Assembly: GCA_003550325.1 (NCBI GenBank)
Contig: QKWP01001921.1
Span: 14,955-78,954 of the forward strand
Length of the DNA stretch: 64,000 nucleotides
Reading direction: 5' to 3'
Source of the DNA: Gigaspora rosea
Lineage: Eukaryota > Glomeromycota > Glomeromycetes > Diversisporales > Gigasporaceae
Shown: positions 48,556 through 60,073 of the stretch, one piece after another
Layout: the number at the start of each line of letters is the position of its first letter
How positions within the stretch are numbered: the stretch's first letter is position 1
Made by a program: the position numbers and the translations under genes
Notes under the pieces: generated by a model
Told to the model about the DNA's origin: nothing
Database searches by the model: none
The model's input: only the letters and a program-made list of their open reading frames with translations

Positions 48556-48905
48556 TAATGTTTCTAACAAAAATTAAATACAGCTTCTAAACTATATTTT
48601 AAGCTTCAAATGTTTTAACTCACTTTTTTACTAGAACCACTTTTATGAGACTTTGGTTCGTTCAATTGACCAGTATTTTGTGTATCTTTTTCATATAGTG
48701 AGTCTTCAGCTAAAGAGTCTTGAGGCTTTGGTTCGTTCAATTTACCAGCATTTCGTAACTCTTTTTCATGTATGTCTTCAATAGAAGTAGATTGTTTTTT
48801 ATTCTGAATACCGTTTACTGACTGATCTCCACCAGGAGTTGACTGCTTCGTAGCTTTCTTTTGGTTATTTTTCTTTTTAGTACTCATTTTCTCTGACGCT
48901 GACAT
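45854..48905 (-). CDS. Three-exon membrane-anchored protein with KEA-rich repeat array; frame broken in the array
   Basis: I see a gene model from ATG 48905. Exon 1 is 48905-48624 (94 codons, hydrophilic, Lys/Ser/Gln-rich). A 207-nt intron follows (donor GTGAGT at 48623, acceptor AACAG). Exon 2 is 48416-48390 (9 codons). A 75-nt intron follows (GTATTT ... ATTATAG). Exon 3 starts at 48314. All junctions are phase 0. About residues 114-133 form one hydrophobic span (GSLFSFKSLLIFYILGVFFV), a likely membrane anchor. Next is a ~230-residue helical region with repeated YxxxVxPxx patterns (HIDPYIESAQPYI, HVEPYVEYC), then a KAKEEAER array, then a coiled-coil C-terminal domain ending GDSH. The frame from exon 3 stops at 46989; the C-terminal domain is in another frame overlapping there. 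Loosely recalls fungal She10-like proteins; function unknown. Confidence 0.72.
46737..47530 (-). repeat. KAKEEAER-coding minisatellite with a 301-bp tandem duplication
   Basis: Units are mostly 24 bp (8 residues, KAKEEAER) with variants such as KVKEEAER, KANEEAER and KKEAERK. A landmark (CTAACTCTGTCTCTTCCC on the plus strand) occurs at 46732 and again at 47033, so a block was duplicated with a 301-bp offset. Because 301 is not a multiple of three, the duplication itself can explain the frame break near 46989-47005. Confidence 0.85.
48471..48557. repeat. Poly(A) and (AT)n tract within intron 1
   Basis: About 60 nearly uninterrupted A on the plus strand followed by (AT)n. On the gene's own strand it is a T-rich tract lying between the donor at 48623 and the acceptor at 48417. 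Its length is probably unreliable in the assembly. Confidence 0.9.
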
Positions 48906-48929
48906 TTGTTTGAAAAGCTTTCGCGTAAG

Positions 48930-51070
48930 AAAAATGAAAAGTAAAGAATCTTTTCAAGGTAGCAATTTTATCAGCGAGTTAAACAAATTAAGTTACACTA
49001 CAGCCATAGCATTGATTAACATTAATCTAATACATATTAATCGAACCAAGAGCTTACATACACGTGTTATTTACAAGACTTTTTTCTCTAACATCTATAT
49101 ATTGATATATTTTGAAACAGTTGTACAGGTTGCTTGATTGGTCAAGTTTCTACACAGATTTAGATGGTTCGTTAACGGCTCGACATACTGCCACCTACGT
49201 ACGTACTGTACGTACTGCCACAAGATTTACGTATCGTGCGTATGTACGTATCAGGTATGTTCTGTACATACATGTACTGTACATACATACCCGATACAAC
49301 AAATTAAGCCTGTTTGGAACGATCTATTCTAAAACCATGCGACCTTTTAGATGTGAAACAATCACCATATCTGATATTATCATTATTATAATCATTTTTA
49401 ATATTTAATAACGATAACAATAATAATTCTTTTTTTTTTTTTTTCGGGCTACTGGAACCATATATGTTGCTAAAATATACGTGAACAAATACATCTAACA
49501 AATTTTTATAATTCGAGTTTGTATAGTATACAGCCACCCTCTTTATAACGCATCCTAACACCCCATCTACACCCGACTATCGTTTCTCTAGCTCAATATA
49601 AGCATCGGATATCGAGAGGACATTAATTAGGTTGTGGGGTGAGTCAGTAAGAATACATCAAATTTTTTTTTTAAAAAAACTAAGAACCATATTTAACAAT
49701 TGGTTTATTTGAATTAATTTGTCAGGTTCTTGTTATATTCAAAAAAATTTTAATTAGATAAAAAAAATAAGAAAGAAAAAAAACAAAAATTTTTAGTATT
49801 TTATTTTCTATTTAACTCACCTTCACGGTTAAATATTATTAAGGGTAGTATTGTACATACTTTTATGCTTATACATGCAAATTTTGAATGTTAATAAAAA
49901 CAATGTAGGCTTTTTTTATTTTAATAATGTTAAATTTTTTGTCTAGACTGTCCAAATAACGATGCCATTTAAAGGTAAAGCACATTGACGTCATAATCAC
50001 TGAATTACGACATTACGGCGCGTCATAATTAATTACGTAAAGTCGTAAACCGCTACACTTGGTTGGCTAAAAATCTTATTATAAATATATATATATATAG
50101 TGCTAGACCCTATATAATCGACAACGTCGTAGTGCTAGATGATTAAAAATTTTTTTTGTACCATGTAAAAGCGATGTATTTTTTTTTTTATATATAATAA
50201 AAATATAATCAAATACCTTACAGGGTTAACAACATGTACTTTAAGAATATTTATTTTGGTCGGAATTAGAGTTGTGCATTTAAAAGTTTCACAGTATATT
50301 TTATATTGTTCTTGCTTATGAAATAAAAAGGCTCTGACATGGTGTTTTTTTAACGTGTTTTTTTATAACTGTTAATAATAATTTTGGTTCTATGTAGCAA
50401 TTAAAATTTCATTCTCGTATGTATGCATCGAAGGAGCATTTAAGAGAATAGTAATCATTTTTACCAAAGCAACTTCAACCTCTCTACGTTCCTCAGTGTG
50501 AATGATTATATTTACATACAAGGTATGTATTCGAATTGGTTTTTTTGTCAAGAAGGGAAAGAGTTTATGTACAGTTTCGATAATCACATCTTTTTTCTTC
50601 CGGAAACTTTGAAATCTTGATAAATACAGTTTCGTCAATGACCTTTTCCAGTCGTTTTTTTGTTATATATATTTTATATAACCTATTGTAGAACGAATTT
50701 TTTTTATCTGTTGGAATGGTTTCTAAGTTAATTTAGCATTCCATTTAAGATAGAATTAAGTTAGTATTTTCTTATCAGAAAATCACGTAAAAATGTGATT
50801 TAACTCAAAATCACGTAATGACCACAAGAAAAACTATTTTTTAAAGAGAAAATATTTTAATTTTCATGTTATGATATTATTACAAACTAAATATGTTTCA
50901 TACTGCTATCTCAATTTCAATTCCATACTGTTCATGTTTCAAATATACCCTTTCCTTTACACCATCCTCAAATTATTATTATGATTTAATTTGCATAACG
51001 GGCATAATAATGATTCATCAGTAATTCCCAAACTTTTTTTACTACTAAATTCTCAATATAAATCAGGATA
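48930..51070. other. No gene recognised; CG-containing palindromic patches
   Basis: 49194-49220 has overlapping GTACGTAC words and 49258-49292 has GTACATACATG/CATGTAC words that could fold. TGACGTCA at 49986-49993 matches a CRE/bZIP site, next to several TTACGAC/GTCGTAA words (50010-50056). An 82-codon minus-strand frame at 50390-50638 is unrecognised. Confidence 0.4.
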
Positions 51071-51075
51071 CTGTT

Positions 51076-51297
51076 CTAGTGTTTATTACAGAAGTGGGTA
51101 CGATCATGAACTGAATTACTTGGCTCTTCGGATGATGCAACTATCTTAACTTCCAATAAAGTTTTCTTGACTTCCTCGCTTGCCTCAGGTTTTTGATAAT
51201 TCTGAACCTTGATTGTTTTCTTTAAGATGTTTCAAAGCTGAAAGAATCAGAAACCTGAGTGAGGTTCAGAAGAATTTTCTTCAAAGTTTCTTGTTAC
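51076..51297 (-). pseudogene. Host-type coding fragment, C-terminal end
   Basis: Minus-strand sequence ending with a stop at 51078-51076 reads EASEEVKKTLLEVKIVASS and SNSVHDRTHFCNKH, with codon use unlike the AT-rich noise around it. Upstream, LKHLKENNQGSELSKT lies in another frame about 30 codons earlier, and ETLKKILLNLTQ near 51290. Either a frameshifted remnant or the last exon of a spliced gene whose upstream part was displaced by the TA-flanked element at 51311. No family recognised. Confidence 0.3.
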
Positions 51298-51310
51298 AAA
51301 ATCATGTTTA

Positions 51311-52287
51311 TGTCGTACGTCGAAATGAAATTATTGTGGATTTAGAATCCACATAGGTTGGAACGGAATTCTAAATGCAACCCAAGTTGTTACGAAACTT
51401 AAAAGCAACTTAAGTTGATTCTAAATTTGATGTTTGTAAATTAATATCAAGCTTGATTTTAAATTCGATGTCATATATCACATCATGTCAAAATAAAATA
51501 AAACATTTTTATGATTTTTATTATTTCACTTTTTCGTCCTTTGCAAAATCTCTATCAGATAACTAAATCTCAAGATGATTAATTTTTGTCCATAATGCAT
51601 TTGAAGAAATGCTTTCCAAAGTAGATCGACTAATAGTTGACGTAAATCCTTTAATAGTACGTGAAGTCTTTGATTTTTGTATTAAGGTTTTACATAGATC
51701 CAGAAAATACAAGAAAACGATCGAAAGGCATTCCCACTCAAGATCCTCGAATAACACATATTGTTTGGATACAATTCCGACATTATTAGATTACTTATAA
51801 GTTTCTAGAATTAAATACTGTAATACAGTCGACCCTGGAGATTTGAACGTTCCTATAACACCTTCAGATATAACGAGCACAATAAATTTTCTATAACGAA
51901 TGTTTTTCAACGTACAGTACGTAAGCTTTCAAGAAGTGTCTATTATGCAATCCTAGATAATATTAACTGCAAATACAAAAAGCGCATGTGAAAAAAATCG
52001 TTGCAAATGAAAAAATATGTACCGTACGAAATACTAATCGTGTATGTAAAAAACTTCATGTAATGCTTTTAAATTTAATCCAAAAATAAACCCTATATTC
52101 AGTGACTTAAATTTCAAAACAAAGCATTGATGAAATAATTTGGGATACGCATATAATTTTAGTGTAGGTAGAATTGGAATTCTTTAACGACTCAAGCACA
52201 TTTTAGAATTCTATTACAACCTATGTTTATTTGGAATCAATCTAGGTGGATTCTAAATCCACAATAATTCCATTCCGACGTACGACA
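51311..52287. mobile_element. TA-flanked element (977 bp) with long inverted ends
   Basis: TGTCGTACGTCGAAATGAAA at the left pairs with the complement of the right end (TGTCGTACGTCGGAATGGAA), continuing through TTATTGTGGATTTAGAATCC for about 46 bp. TA lies at 51309-51310 and 52288-52289. A pogo-like end (CAGTCGACCCTGGAGATTTG) sits inside at about 51829. The short frames inside show no transposase motif. Confidence 0.8.
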
Positions 52288-52289
52288 TA

Positions 52290-53493
52290 TATACTACAAT
52301 TCGTAACATTTTTATTATTCACAATTTACTGTTTCCTTGTACAGCAAACAGATTATTATTATTTCAATGCACACATTTAACTATCACGAAAAAGTATTAA
52401 TAAAAAGCATCCTCATTAACGTAATTAATTTCTGCTGAGTTTAACGATATCCGTATTGTTTTTGAGCCTTTCCAAGATTTGCATTTTGTAATGATCAACA
52501 ATGATTCTCGATACGTTTATTCCCCACACCATAATCTCTGCAAAGATTGACTAGTTGTTGTTCTTTTTTTCTGTTAATTATACTGTCAAAATTTTTTTCT
52601 CAAGTACATGTTACAATAATTAATTGTTAGTGAGAAAAATTTCGTGCAATATAATTTGATGTAACGGTTAATTATGCATCGATAATAAGTTACAATTTTC
52701 TTTCAAACTAAGCCGTCACTTGTAAAATCTTAACGTTGCTGAGTTAAACCACCTTATTTGCTCAGGTTCGATATGTTTACTTTAAAGCAAGCTCATCAAT
52801 ATTAGGATTTTATGATTATATTATTATTAGCAATATAGCAATAATTACCTCTCTAAAGTAGGTATCAAAATGACGTAATGAAAGGACACTTTAATAGTCT
52901 TAATGTTCCCCGAGAATGTTGCCATCGAAAAGTTTATGAATTATCGGATTTAGCTTGCCCGATATCAATATGATGTACTTTAATGAGCTTTATGAAAAAT
53001 TTATGGTTTATAGGAAGCTCAAAACATATCCAAATTCCTTCAATTTGCATGATTGAATTCTGATAAAATAGGAATGTTAGACCAGAACAAGATATTTACA
53101 CTAAGTCAAAATTGCAACAAATAATACTTTTGGAATTGACTTATTTTTTAGAATCAACTCTGATCAAAGTTAAAATTAGTTACATTTATTAGGCCACACA
53201 TAACAGGTTTTTCATTTTGCATTATTCACACCTGTCAGCTATTCACTAAACATTCAGGGTCAATACCAGAATATTAGAATATTGCAGGGGTGTCACCAAT
53301 TTCACCAATTTCCAAAGAAATGTGATGTAATGATAGAAATGAAACTTAACATAAAAGAATATTAAAATTTTAGTATCTTAAATCATAAGTCAAGCCTTCA
53401 CTTGCAATAAATATAAACCCTATCTGACATAGTCTTTCGCAAAATCTTGGAATACCCTAAAAAATTTGGGTCTATTCAAATTCGGGAACATTT
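52290..53493. other. No gene recognised
   Basis: AT-rich single-copy-looking DNA without long frames, inverted repeats or RNA-gene signals that I could see. Confidence 0.45.
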
Positions 53494-53501
53494 ACTATTA
53501 C

Positions 53502-53949
53502 TAGTGATGTTAAACCGTTTAAAAATAGATTGTTTCGGTTACGAACTGGCAGTGCACTACATAAACTAAATCTAACTAGTTTTTAATTGACAATCACCCC
53601 GATATATAAAAAAGCGAAAAAAATACCCCGATATGTAAAAAAGCGAAAATATTACAGTATTAGAATATCAGATATAGCCTATTTTATTATTATTTTTTTT
53701 TAGCACTGATTAATTTTCTTTATTAGAGCAATGGTTATATACTGTAGATGCAATTATTTATTGATAATAATATAATTACAAAGATTTATTTTAAAGTATA
53801 CAAATTCTTGAGTATTTATACGATATATACAGATATAAAAATTATGTCGTAATGAAACGAACTAGTTCCGCCGGTTCAATCTTGATTATGACAGTCTGAG
53901 TTTTGAACTCGGTCAAACTAGTTCAGGCCAAACGACTTAAACATCCCTA
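53502..53949. mobile_element. hAT-type MITE (448 bp)
   Basis: Ends TAGTGATGTTAAACCGTTT and (reverse-complemented) TAGGGATGTTTAAGTCGTTT; perfect 8-bp duplication actattac at 53494-53501 and 53950-53957. End sequence and GAACxxG subterminal words relate it to 12650-13352. It contains a small direct duplication of CCCCGATAT(A/G)TAAAAAAGCG at about 53597-53645. Confidence 0.92.
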
Positions 53950-53980
53950 ACTATTACCGTTAGTCATATTACACTATTTG

Positions 53981-54622
53981 TCACGTCAATATGGCTGAAG
54001 GTAATACATCTGAAGTTGGAGAATCAAAACATGGAACATAGGATGTATCCGTTGATGCAGATGAGAATGTTGTTGTGTTTTTGACATCTGAAGCTTTGTC
54101 AGTATGTGGTCGCAACTTGTATATTTACCAAGAAATGTCTACACCCACTCTTAACGCGTTAATTTAAACTTGAAAAATCGATGTTAATGTATCTTATATA
54201 CACAAAATTGAAATATTAAGTGTTAATAGATGTGTGCGTTGAGAAAAGAATAAACAAAAGAGTATCATCACTAAAGACACTCACGTTCTCAAGTTTAATA
54301 AATCCCATAGCAGTTAGGTATTCCTGGTTTATCAATGGAGTTTATGCAATTATCCAAGTTTGCTACATTAATTAATTGTTGGTATTCATTCTGATAAGTT
54401 TCATCTTCCTATTTTTTGTAAGAAAGTATGATGAACGAAATTAATTCTTACTTGTAAATATCATCTGTATCTTTCAAATAATTCTTTTTTGATAGCATTT
54501 CCACCGACTAATTTATTTGAAAGTGTTTTTCCCGCCAAGGTCACTTTATATTCTTGTTCGCACCATTTGTAGAATTCTTTAGGATTTTCAATTGTCGCTG
54601 GGTTATACAGTATCCTACGTTT
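53981..54622 (-). pseudogene. Spliced-gene-like fragment, unrecognised
   Basis: Minus-strand pieces look coding and are bordered by splice-like signals. An exon from 54622 follows TTGCAG and reads KRRILYNPATIENPKEFYKW then CEQEYKVTLAGKTLSNKL. A 13-codon piece at 54323-54285 (EYLTAMGFIKLEN) is followed by donor GTGAGT. A final exon at 54115-53981 (LRPHTDKASDV ... DVLPSAILT, stop) follows ATACAAG. The first exon meets an in-frame TGA after about 60 codons, and the route between exons is unclear, so it may be a pseudogene. The stop lies 31 bp from the hAT-type MITE. I do not recognise the family. Confidence 0.35.
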
Positions 54623-54649
54623 CTGCAATCTAGCTCAAACGTTTACACG

Positions 54650-56130
54650 ATTTTTTAGTCTCACTTAGCTTTCTAAAAACACTCAAATTACAAATTTGAT
54701 TTTAGTATGAAAAAAATTTTGCGGATGATTTTATTTGAATTCGATTTTTATAAGCTGCCTTCGATCGTACACAATATCGTTTCTTTATTCAATGATGGTC
54801 AAAAGATTAACTTTCGATCTTTGTTGATATTTTCTTATTTTTACTAAAAAAAATTACCATTATATAATTGTGTAACTATTATTCAATTATTATTATTTTA
54901 ACATTATACATAGGAACCGTGTAAAAATTCCGCAGACACGTGATTTTGAACTGTAACGTGAAAAAGAAACAAAACAGCCGGCTTTTTGAAAAATCGTTTA
55001 TAACGCAAAATTTGGCTTACACAACCACCTTCTGCGTCTTAACAAAAAAATTTCTTGCAAAATTTTGCCATATATAAGGCTCTTGCTAACGTCGTCCGAA
55101 CGCTCACCCTTAACCTAATATCGAAAGTTAACTTTTTAATCGAAAAATGCAATGACGCGTCGCGATTTTTTTCGGCCAATAGAATTTTAGCGCATGTCAT
55201 CACGTGTCTTCGAAGTTCCTATGCAGGGACACGTAAAATTTTGGATGTTCTTTCTTAGATTTATTATAGCGCTTTGCAAAAAGATGTAACCTGGTGATTT
55301 TTTTAATGATGATGGTGAGAATCACTGAGATTCCAGATTGTCTGTTACTTATATTTTCGATTGGTTACGTTAATATTTCTTTGAAATCGGTTTAATTCTT
55401 AAAATCTCAAAAAATCTATAAAATCTCCGATTTTCACACGACATTGTGATGCAGCGCAATAAAGTCTACCGGTACATATACTTTTTACTAAAATTTCATA
55501 TTATATATAATAAAAATCAATTTTTAACATCAGTCACGACAAATTATTGAGCTTACACCTACTATATTCGCACCAAGAAAGAAAAACTAGTACAAGACAT
55601 GTTTTTTTGCCAAAAAAAAAAAAAAAGAGTCCTACCAAGAAAGTAACTCCTATGTATGATAATTTAATTTATTAGAACGAACTTAATTGTTCTAGTGATC
55701 ATCGATCATGGTACCTGCTATACTCGATCTTCGTAATGCCGCCCGACACCATGATCACTATCATAATTTCGGTCAATCGCATTGACACGTGATTTGTTCG
55801 AGGCAACTTAAACCTTTATTTGCACTTAGCGTATCGTTATAGTCAATTAACATTCCCCTTATCAAGTACAAGGGTTCTCCAAAAACCATGCGACACTAAT
55901 CGAAGCATAAAAAATTTGGCCGATTCATATTTTCTAATTAAGTTCAGAGTATAAATAGTTAAGAAAATGGAGTAAGATAATAAGTTTAATAAAAATATTA
56001 TGAATAAAAACCTTAATTTTTACTAATAATCTGGTTCTAACTCCAGATTCATTTTTCATTCACCCACAGTGATATATCTACTAATTTTTCCGTTTTTGTT
56101 TTTTTTATTCTGTTAGTCACTTTTTTCTAG
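54650..56130. other. No gene recognised
   Basis: Contains a 67-codon plus-strand frame at 55055-55258 with no motif, and an imperfect inverted repeat around 55697-55762 (GTGATCATCGATCATGG / CCATGATCAC). Otherwise nothing. Confidence 0.4.
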
Positions 56131-56412
56131 AGCACTCCCTTAGGACTTCCCTTTTCTCCTTGAGTCTTGCTTTGGCTGTTACTTTCATAACACACTATAT
56201 TTGTGAACTGTGCTCTTTTTTGTCATTACTTGCCCAATCGTGGGCTAATTTCTTTATTCTCATTCACCAAGACCCATTCTCGTTTGCTCTTTTTTTGTAT
56301 GATCACCTTATATTGTGGTAGTAAAGCTAGTTGGTTCAAACCTTGTATTATGAATCTTTCTTTTACTTTTCTTGTATATACATCTGCTAGTACAATGCTT
56401 TCTACTTCTTGA

Positions 56413-56587
56413 CAGTGAAAAAGATTTGAAATTTTTTTTTGTTCTTTGGGAACATAAAATATTAAATTTATGTTCCCAAAAAATTTTTAATGTTCCTATA
56501 GCTAAATTCTCTTTCTTTCTCTCCCTCTCTCTATCTATCTCTATCTCTATCTCTATCTCTATCTATCTATCTTTATCTCTATCTTTA

Positions 56588-56621
<34 letters not shown>

Positions 56622-56772
56622 TATGCAAAAAATTATCTCTATAGGGAACACAAATTATAACTTTTATTTTCCTACTTTGTTCCTAATAGGAAACATAAAT
56701 TCTAAATTTAGTGTTCCTAAATTTTTTTTAAATGTTCCTGGGAACACTGAGAACATCAAATCTTTAACACTG
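56413..56772. mobile_element. hAT-like MITE (360 bp)
   Basis: Ends CAGTGAAAAAGATTTGA and (reverse-complemented) CAGTGTTAAAGATTTGATG; flanks cttcttga (56405-56412) and cttcttgg (56773-56780) match at 7 of 8. Interior has several GTTCC(C)/GGGAAC words in both orientations and an expanded CT-rich microsatellite. It lies in the 3' part of the LINE remnant. Confidence 0.75.
56510..56622. repeat. CTAT/CT microsatellite
   Basis: Imperfect (TCTCTA)n, (CTAT)n and (CT)n tracts over about 110 bp, inside the hAT-like MITE. The 90-codon open frame across it is a by-product. Confidence 0.95.
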
Positions 56773-59005
56773 CTTCTTGGAACCAGGTTGCTTTTTTCCT
56801 GCTTGCTTTTTGGTTGGACAACTTTTTAACCTATTGCCATATTAACAACCTATCTCCCTTTGGGTCCAAAAGCTGATTTATATACCATATACCTTTTCCT
56901 TTGAGTTTTTCTTAGTTTTTCATTTTGCTATATTCTAGTAATAATTCTATAACCATTATAGGCTCCTTATCTGTCTCTTGATAAAACTACAATTCGTTAT
57001 AATTGTGTTCTGTTTTCATTTTTATATCCAGCTTTTTTGCCAATTTAAGAATCCTTACGTTAAGATTAAATTTAAATTTCATCTATTACCCATATTAGTT
57101 TTGGGCTGCATAACTCTTGCTGTGCCTTTTTAAGTCTTAGCATTGTTGATTGGCCCAAAAATTTTAAATCTTTAATCCTAATTATCCATTTCACCAACAT
57201 TTGCTCTGTGTGTCTTTGCTATAAGCTTTTGATGCCCAGAAGCTCTTTGTAGTTCGTTATACTATTGGCAGCAGTTAACATAAGCTTTGCTTTTTGCTAA
57301 CCTGAGTACTGGTTGGTAGATTTTCCACATGTTTTTTTATCTAAAAGACAGATTAACACCTATACTCCAACTATAAAAGCAGTACCTTATTGTTTAGATA
57401 CTTCATTTGGCCTATCAATATCTGCTTGTTTCTAACCAAACTTGTGAATATAAATGTTTTTTTTTTAAATTTGTTAATGCATTGCTTATAGACATCTTTT
57501 GCTAAAATTCAAATTTCTAGAAAATATGCTGCTTTTCCTACTTCTATTGCTTTAACTTTTGCTCCTTTTCTTTTTAGTTTTACTGCTTGTTGCCATACTA
57601 GACCTTTGTGTTTATCACTACTAGTTCAGATTTCCTTGGGTTTATATTTATACCATTTATACAATAAAACTCATTTGTTTTGTCTAGTATCTCTTGCATA
57701 TTGTTCTGAGTATCTGCTATAAATGTTGTATTATCTGTGAAAGCCAGACAGTTTATATTAAGGCCCTTTTCCTTTCCAAATAGCTTTAGGGGCCCAAATG
57801 GGGTTTTAAATTCCATGCTATAGCCTTTTCTCAGAGCTTGTATTCTGAACAAAAGTGGGACATAGATTATTTTCCAAACAAGGGGAAGATCACTTCGTCT
57901 TGATTGATCCCATCTTTTGCTTCAAACCCTTCTGATAAGCCAAACTTTGTGAAAACTCTGACCCGTCTTTTACTAAATATCTCTAATAAAAAATTTATAG
58001 CTTTTTGAGAGACCTTAATTCTTATACATGCTTTTCTAATGCTTTCCAAAGGGACTAAGTTAAAGACCTTCTTGACGTTCTGCAATAGAATTCATAGTTT
58101 TTTTAATTCTTATTTAACCTCTTCTAAAATATTACTTAGTGTGTAAACTAGGGCTCCTGTGCTTTTACCTGGTAAGCCCTCGAAGTTGAAACCTTGAAGT
58201 ATATTGTGTTTCAGGAACACTCTGCTAAGCCTTTTTTGAACTATTTGTATTAGACTTTTCTGAAAAGTTTCTAGTAATATTATTGGCCTGATGCTTGCTA
58301 ACGAAAATCACATTTTAATATCTTGGGAATTGAAAATGAAAACCTGACAAAAATAGGGAAGATCAAAACTTTGGCCAAAATTGAATCAGCTGATTTCTGG
58401 CAGCACTCTTAAACCAATCATTGCTTTGAATAATGAGCTTTTATTATTGAAATTGTGAACTTTAAATCAGTTGTAGATCAGTTTTGAATTAGTTTAGTAA
58501 AACTTTAATAGAAGCAGATTTAGAAAATTTATTCTTAGTAACTATTTTTTTAAAATGCAATTACTTTAAATATCATTAATCAACTCTTTCCAATGATCCC
58601 TCATACCAAATTTTCCAAGAACTCAGACCTACAAAAACTATGCAGTTAATATATTCATATACAACAAAACTCAACCAAAGCTGCTGTTGGGTACAAAGTC
58701 TATTCACTATATGTTCTGCGACTAAAATAGATATCAGAAGAATTTGTTGGGTTCAGATCTGTGCAAAAAATTTGCAAAGATCTGTAGCCCTACAACTATA
58801 CTTAAAGAAATTTTTTTTGTAAATTCTGCGAAGATTTTAAAAAATGATAAATCTGTACAGGCCAGGAGTATAATAACCAAAAGTGAATAAAAATAAATTA
58901 CTATATGCTCGCCTAAATATTAAATGCTAGCTAAAATTTTATATATTAAAAGAACATATTTGAATATTTATAATATTTATACTATTTTAGCAATGTAATC
59001 TATAA

Positions 59006-60059
59006 TTTTTTTTTCCAAGTCAAAGTGCCTACTTCAGGAGAGAGCTTTTTTATTCAAGATAATAAGACCCCGGATGCCCTACATAGAGGGACATCTAACA
59101 TTTGTACATTGACAAGAGTACAACTAGCCTCACCTGCAACTTTTGGTTGCCTATTTAAGTAGCTACCCGAAGGTTCTATACTAGCTGTCATATCTGCAAC
59201 CCATATACTGGCATTGCCTATTTAAACCCTCTGATCACTGCTTCCTGTTAGCCCGTCTTGTATTACCAGAACACTGTTCCGGATGCTAACCAGTCCCACT
59301 TAGAACTAGTTTATCCCAGTAGGAAACTTGGTAAAGCAGTCCTTGTCCCACACAAGTAACATCTACACTTTCGGTAGCGTACACATTTGCCGAAACCAAC
59401 ACTTGCGGTTAGAGGTAGTTTCCTAACCGCTATCACTACCTACTTCTGCCCTTATAAAGTTCATCTGACCGCAGTACCGTTCCATTCTTCTTTCGGCTTC
59501 TTTCCCCCGGAAGCTTTCTTTCTCTCGGTTGCCTTTCTACTTTCAATCCAAGGACCCGGAAGGGTTGGTCTGCCCTGGTGAACCCAGGGCTCCTCCTCCT
59601 GGTATATAATTCCGAAACATGTCTTTTTCCTTTGGTGCGACCCCGGCAGTTCGGTTGGTCGGGCCCGCATAAACTCTCTTGTTGTAAGTTCACTTCCGGT
59701 CAGTCTACTACCGGTCAGTCCCCGTCTGATTCCTGTTAGGTACCGTCGAAAGTCTGGCTACCTCTCTACTTAGGTCTTGCCAAGTATAGTTTCCTTTTGT
59801 CCTATGGTTCAGTGTGTAATACAGCGCCTGCACTCCTCAGGATCTATGTGCCCCAATTCTGTGCGTAACATAGCGCCAGAACTTCCAATACGAGTTGGTA
59901 TAACCTAGGAAAAAGATTTGTAAATCTGAGCTCAGAGTCCAGGTTACTATAATACAGATAAATTCTTCGAAATCGTTTTCAGTGGGATTCGAACTCTGTA
60001 CCTTAGTTACAACTACTTGGGGGTGATAACAATCCAACTACACTATGTCGCCATACCCC
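59006..60059 (-). mobile_element. tRNA-headed retroposon, copy 1 (1.05 kb)
   Basis: On the minus strand it starts GGGGTATGGCGACATAGTG, with a tRNA-like head (A-box-like CATAGTGTAGTTGG, B-box-like GAGTTCGAATCCC). It ends with TTATCTTGAATAAAA...GACTTGG and an A tail (plus-strand T run at 59006). Flanking duplication atgtaatctata (58993) / atgtaatttata (60060) has one mismatch. It is long for a SINE and has no RT frame; presumably mobilised by a LINE. Confidence 0.75.
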
Positions 60060-60073
60060 ATGTAATTTATATA

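Larger units (their letters stand above)
56140..58305 (-). pseudogene. 5'-truncated LINE fragment with RT core
   Basis: On the minus strand from about 58300: LLETFQKSLIQIVQKRLSRV, LQGFNFEGLPGKSTGALVY, KVFNLVPLESIRKACIRI (58085-57867), DGINQDEVIFPL, then CLAFTDNTTFIAD (57852-57598), where the catalytic box reads FTDN instead of YADD. QNNMQEILDKTNEFYCINGI and NPRKSELVV follow, as in non-LTR RTs. Coding character fades below about 56840. The upstream RT fingers and endonuclease are absent, as expected of 5' truncation. Loss of the second aspartate plus stops makes it inactive. Different subfamily from the LINE at 5-11.7 kb. Confidence 0.75.

Noticed and set aside
49986-49993. CRE site TGACGTCA as a promoter element
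   Set aside because: More than 1 kb from the nearest supported gene start and in repeat-like surroundings; no support for function.
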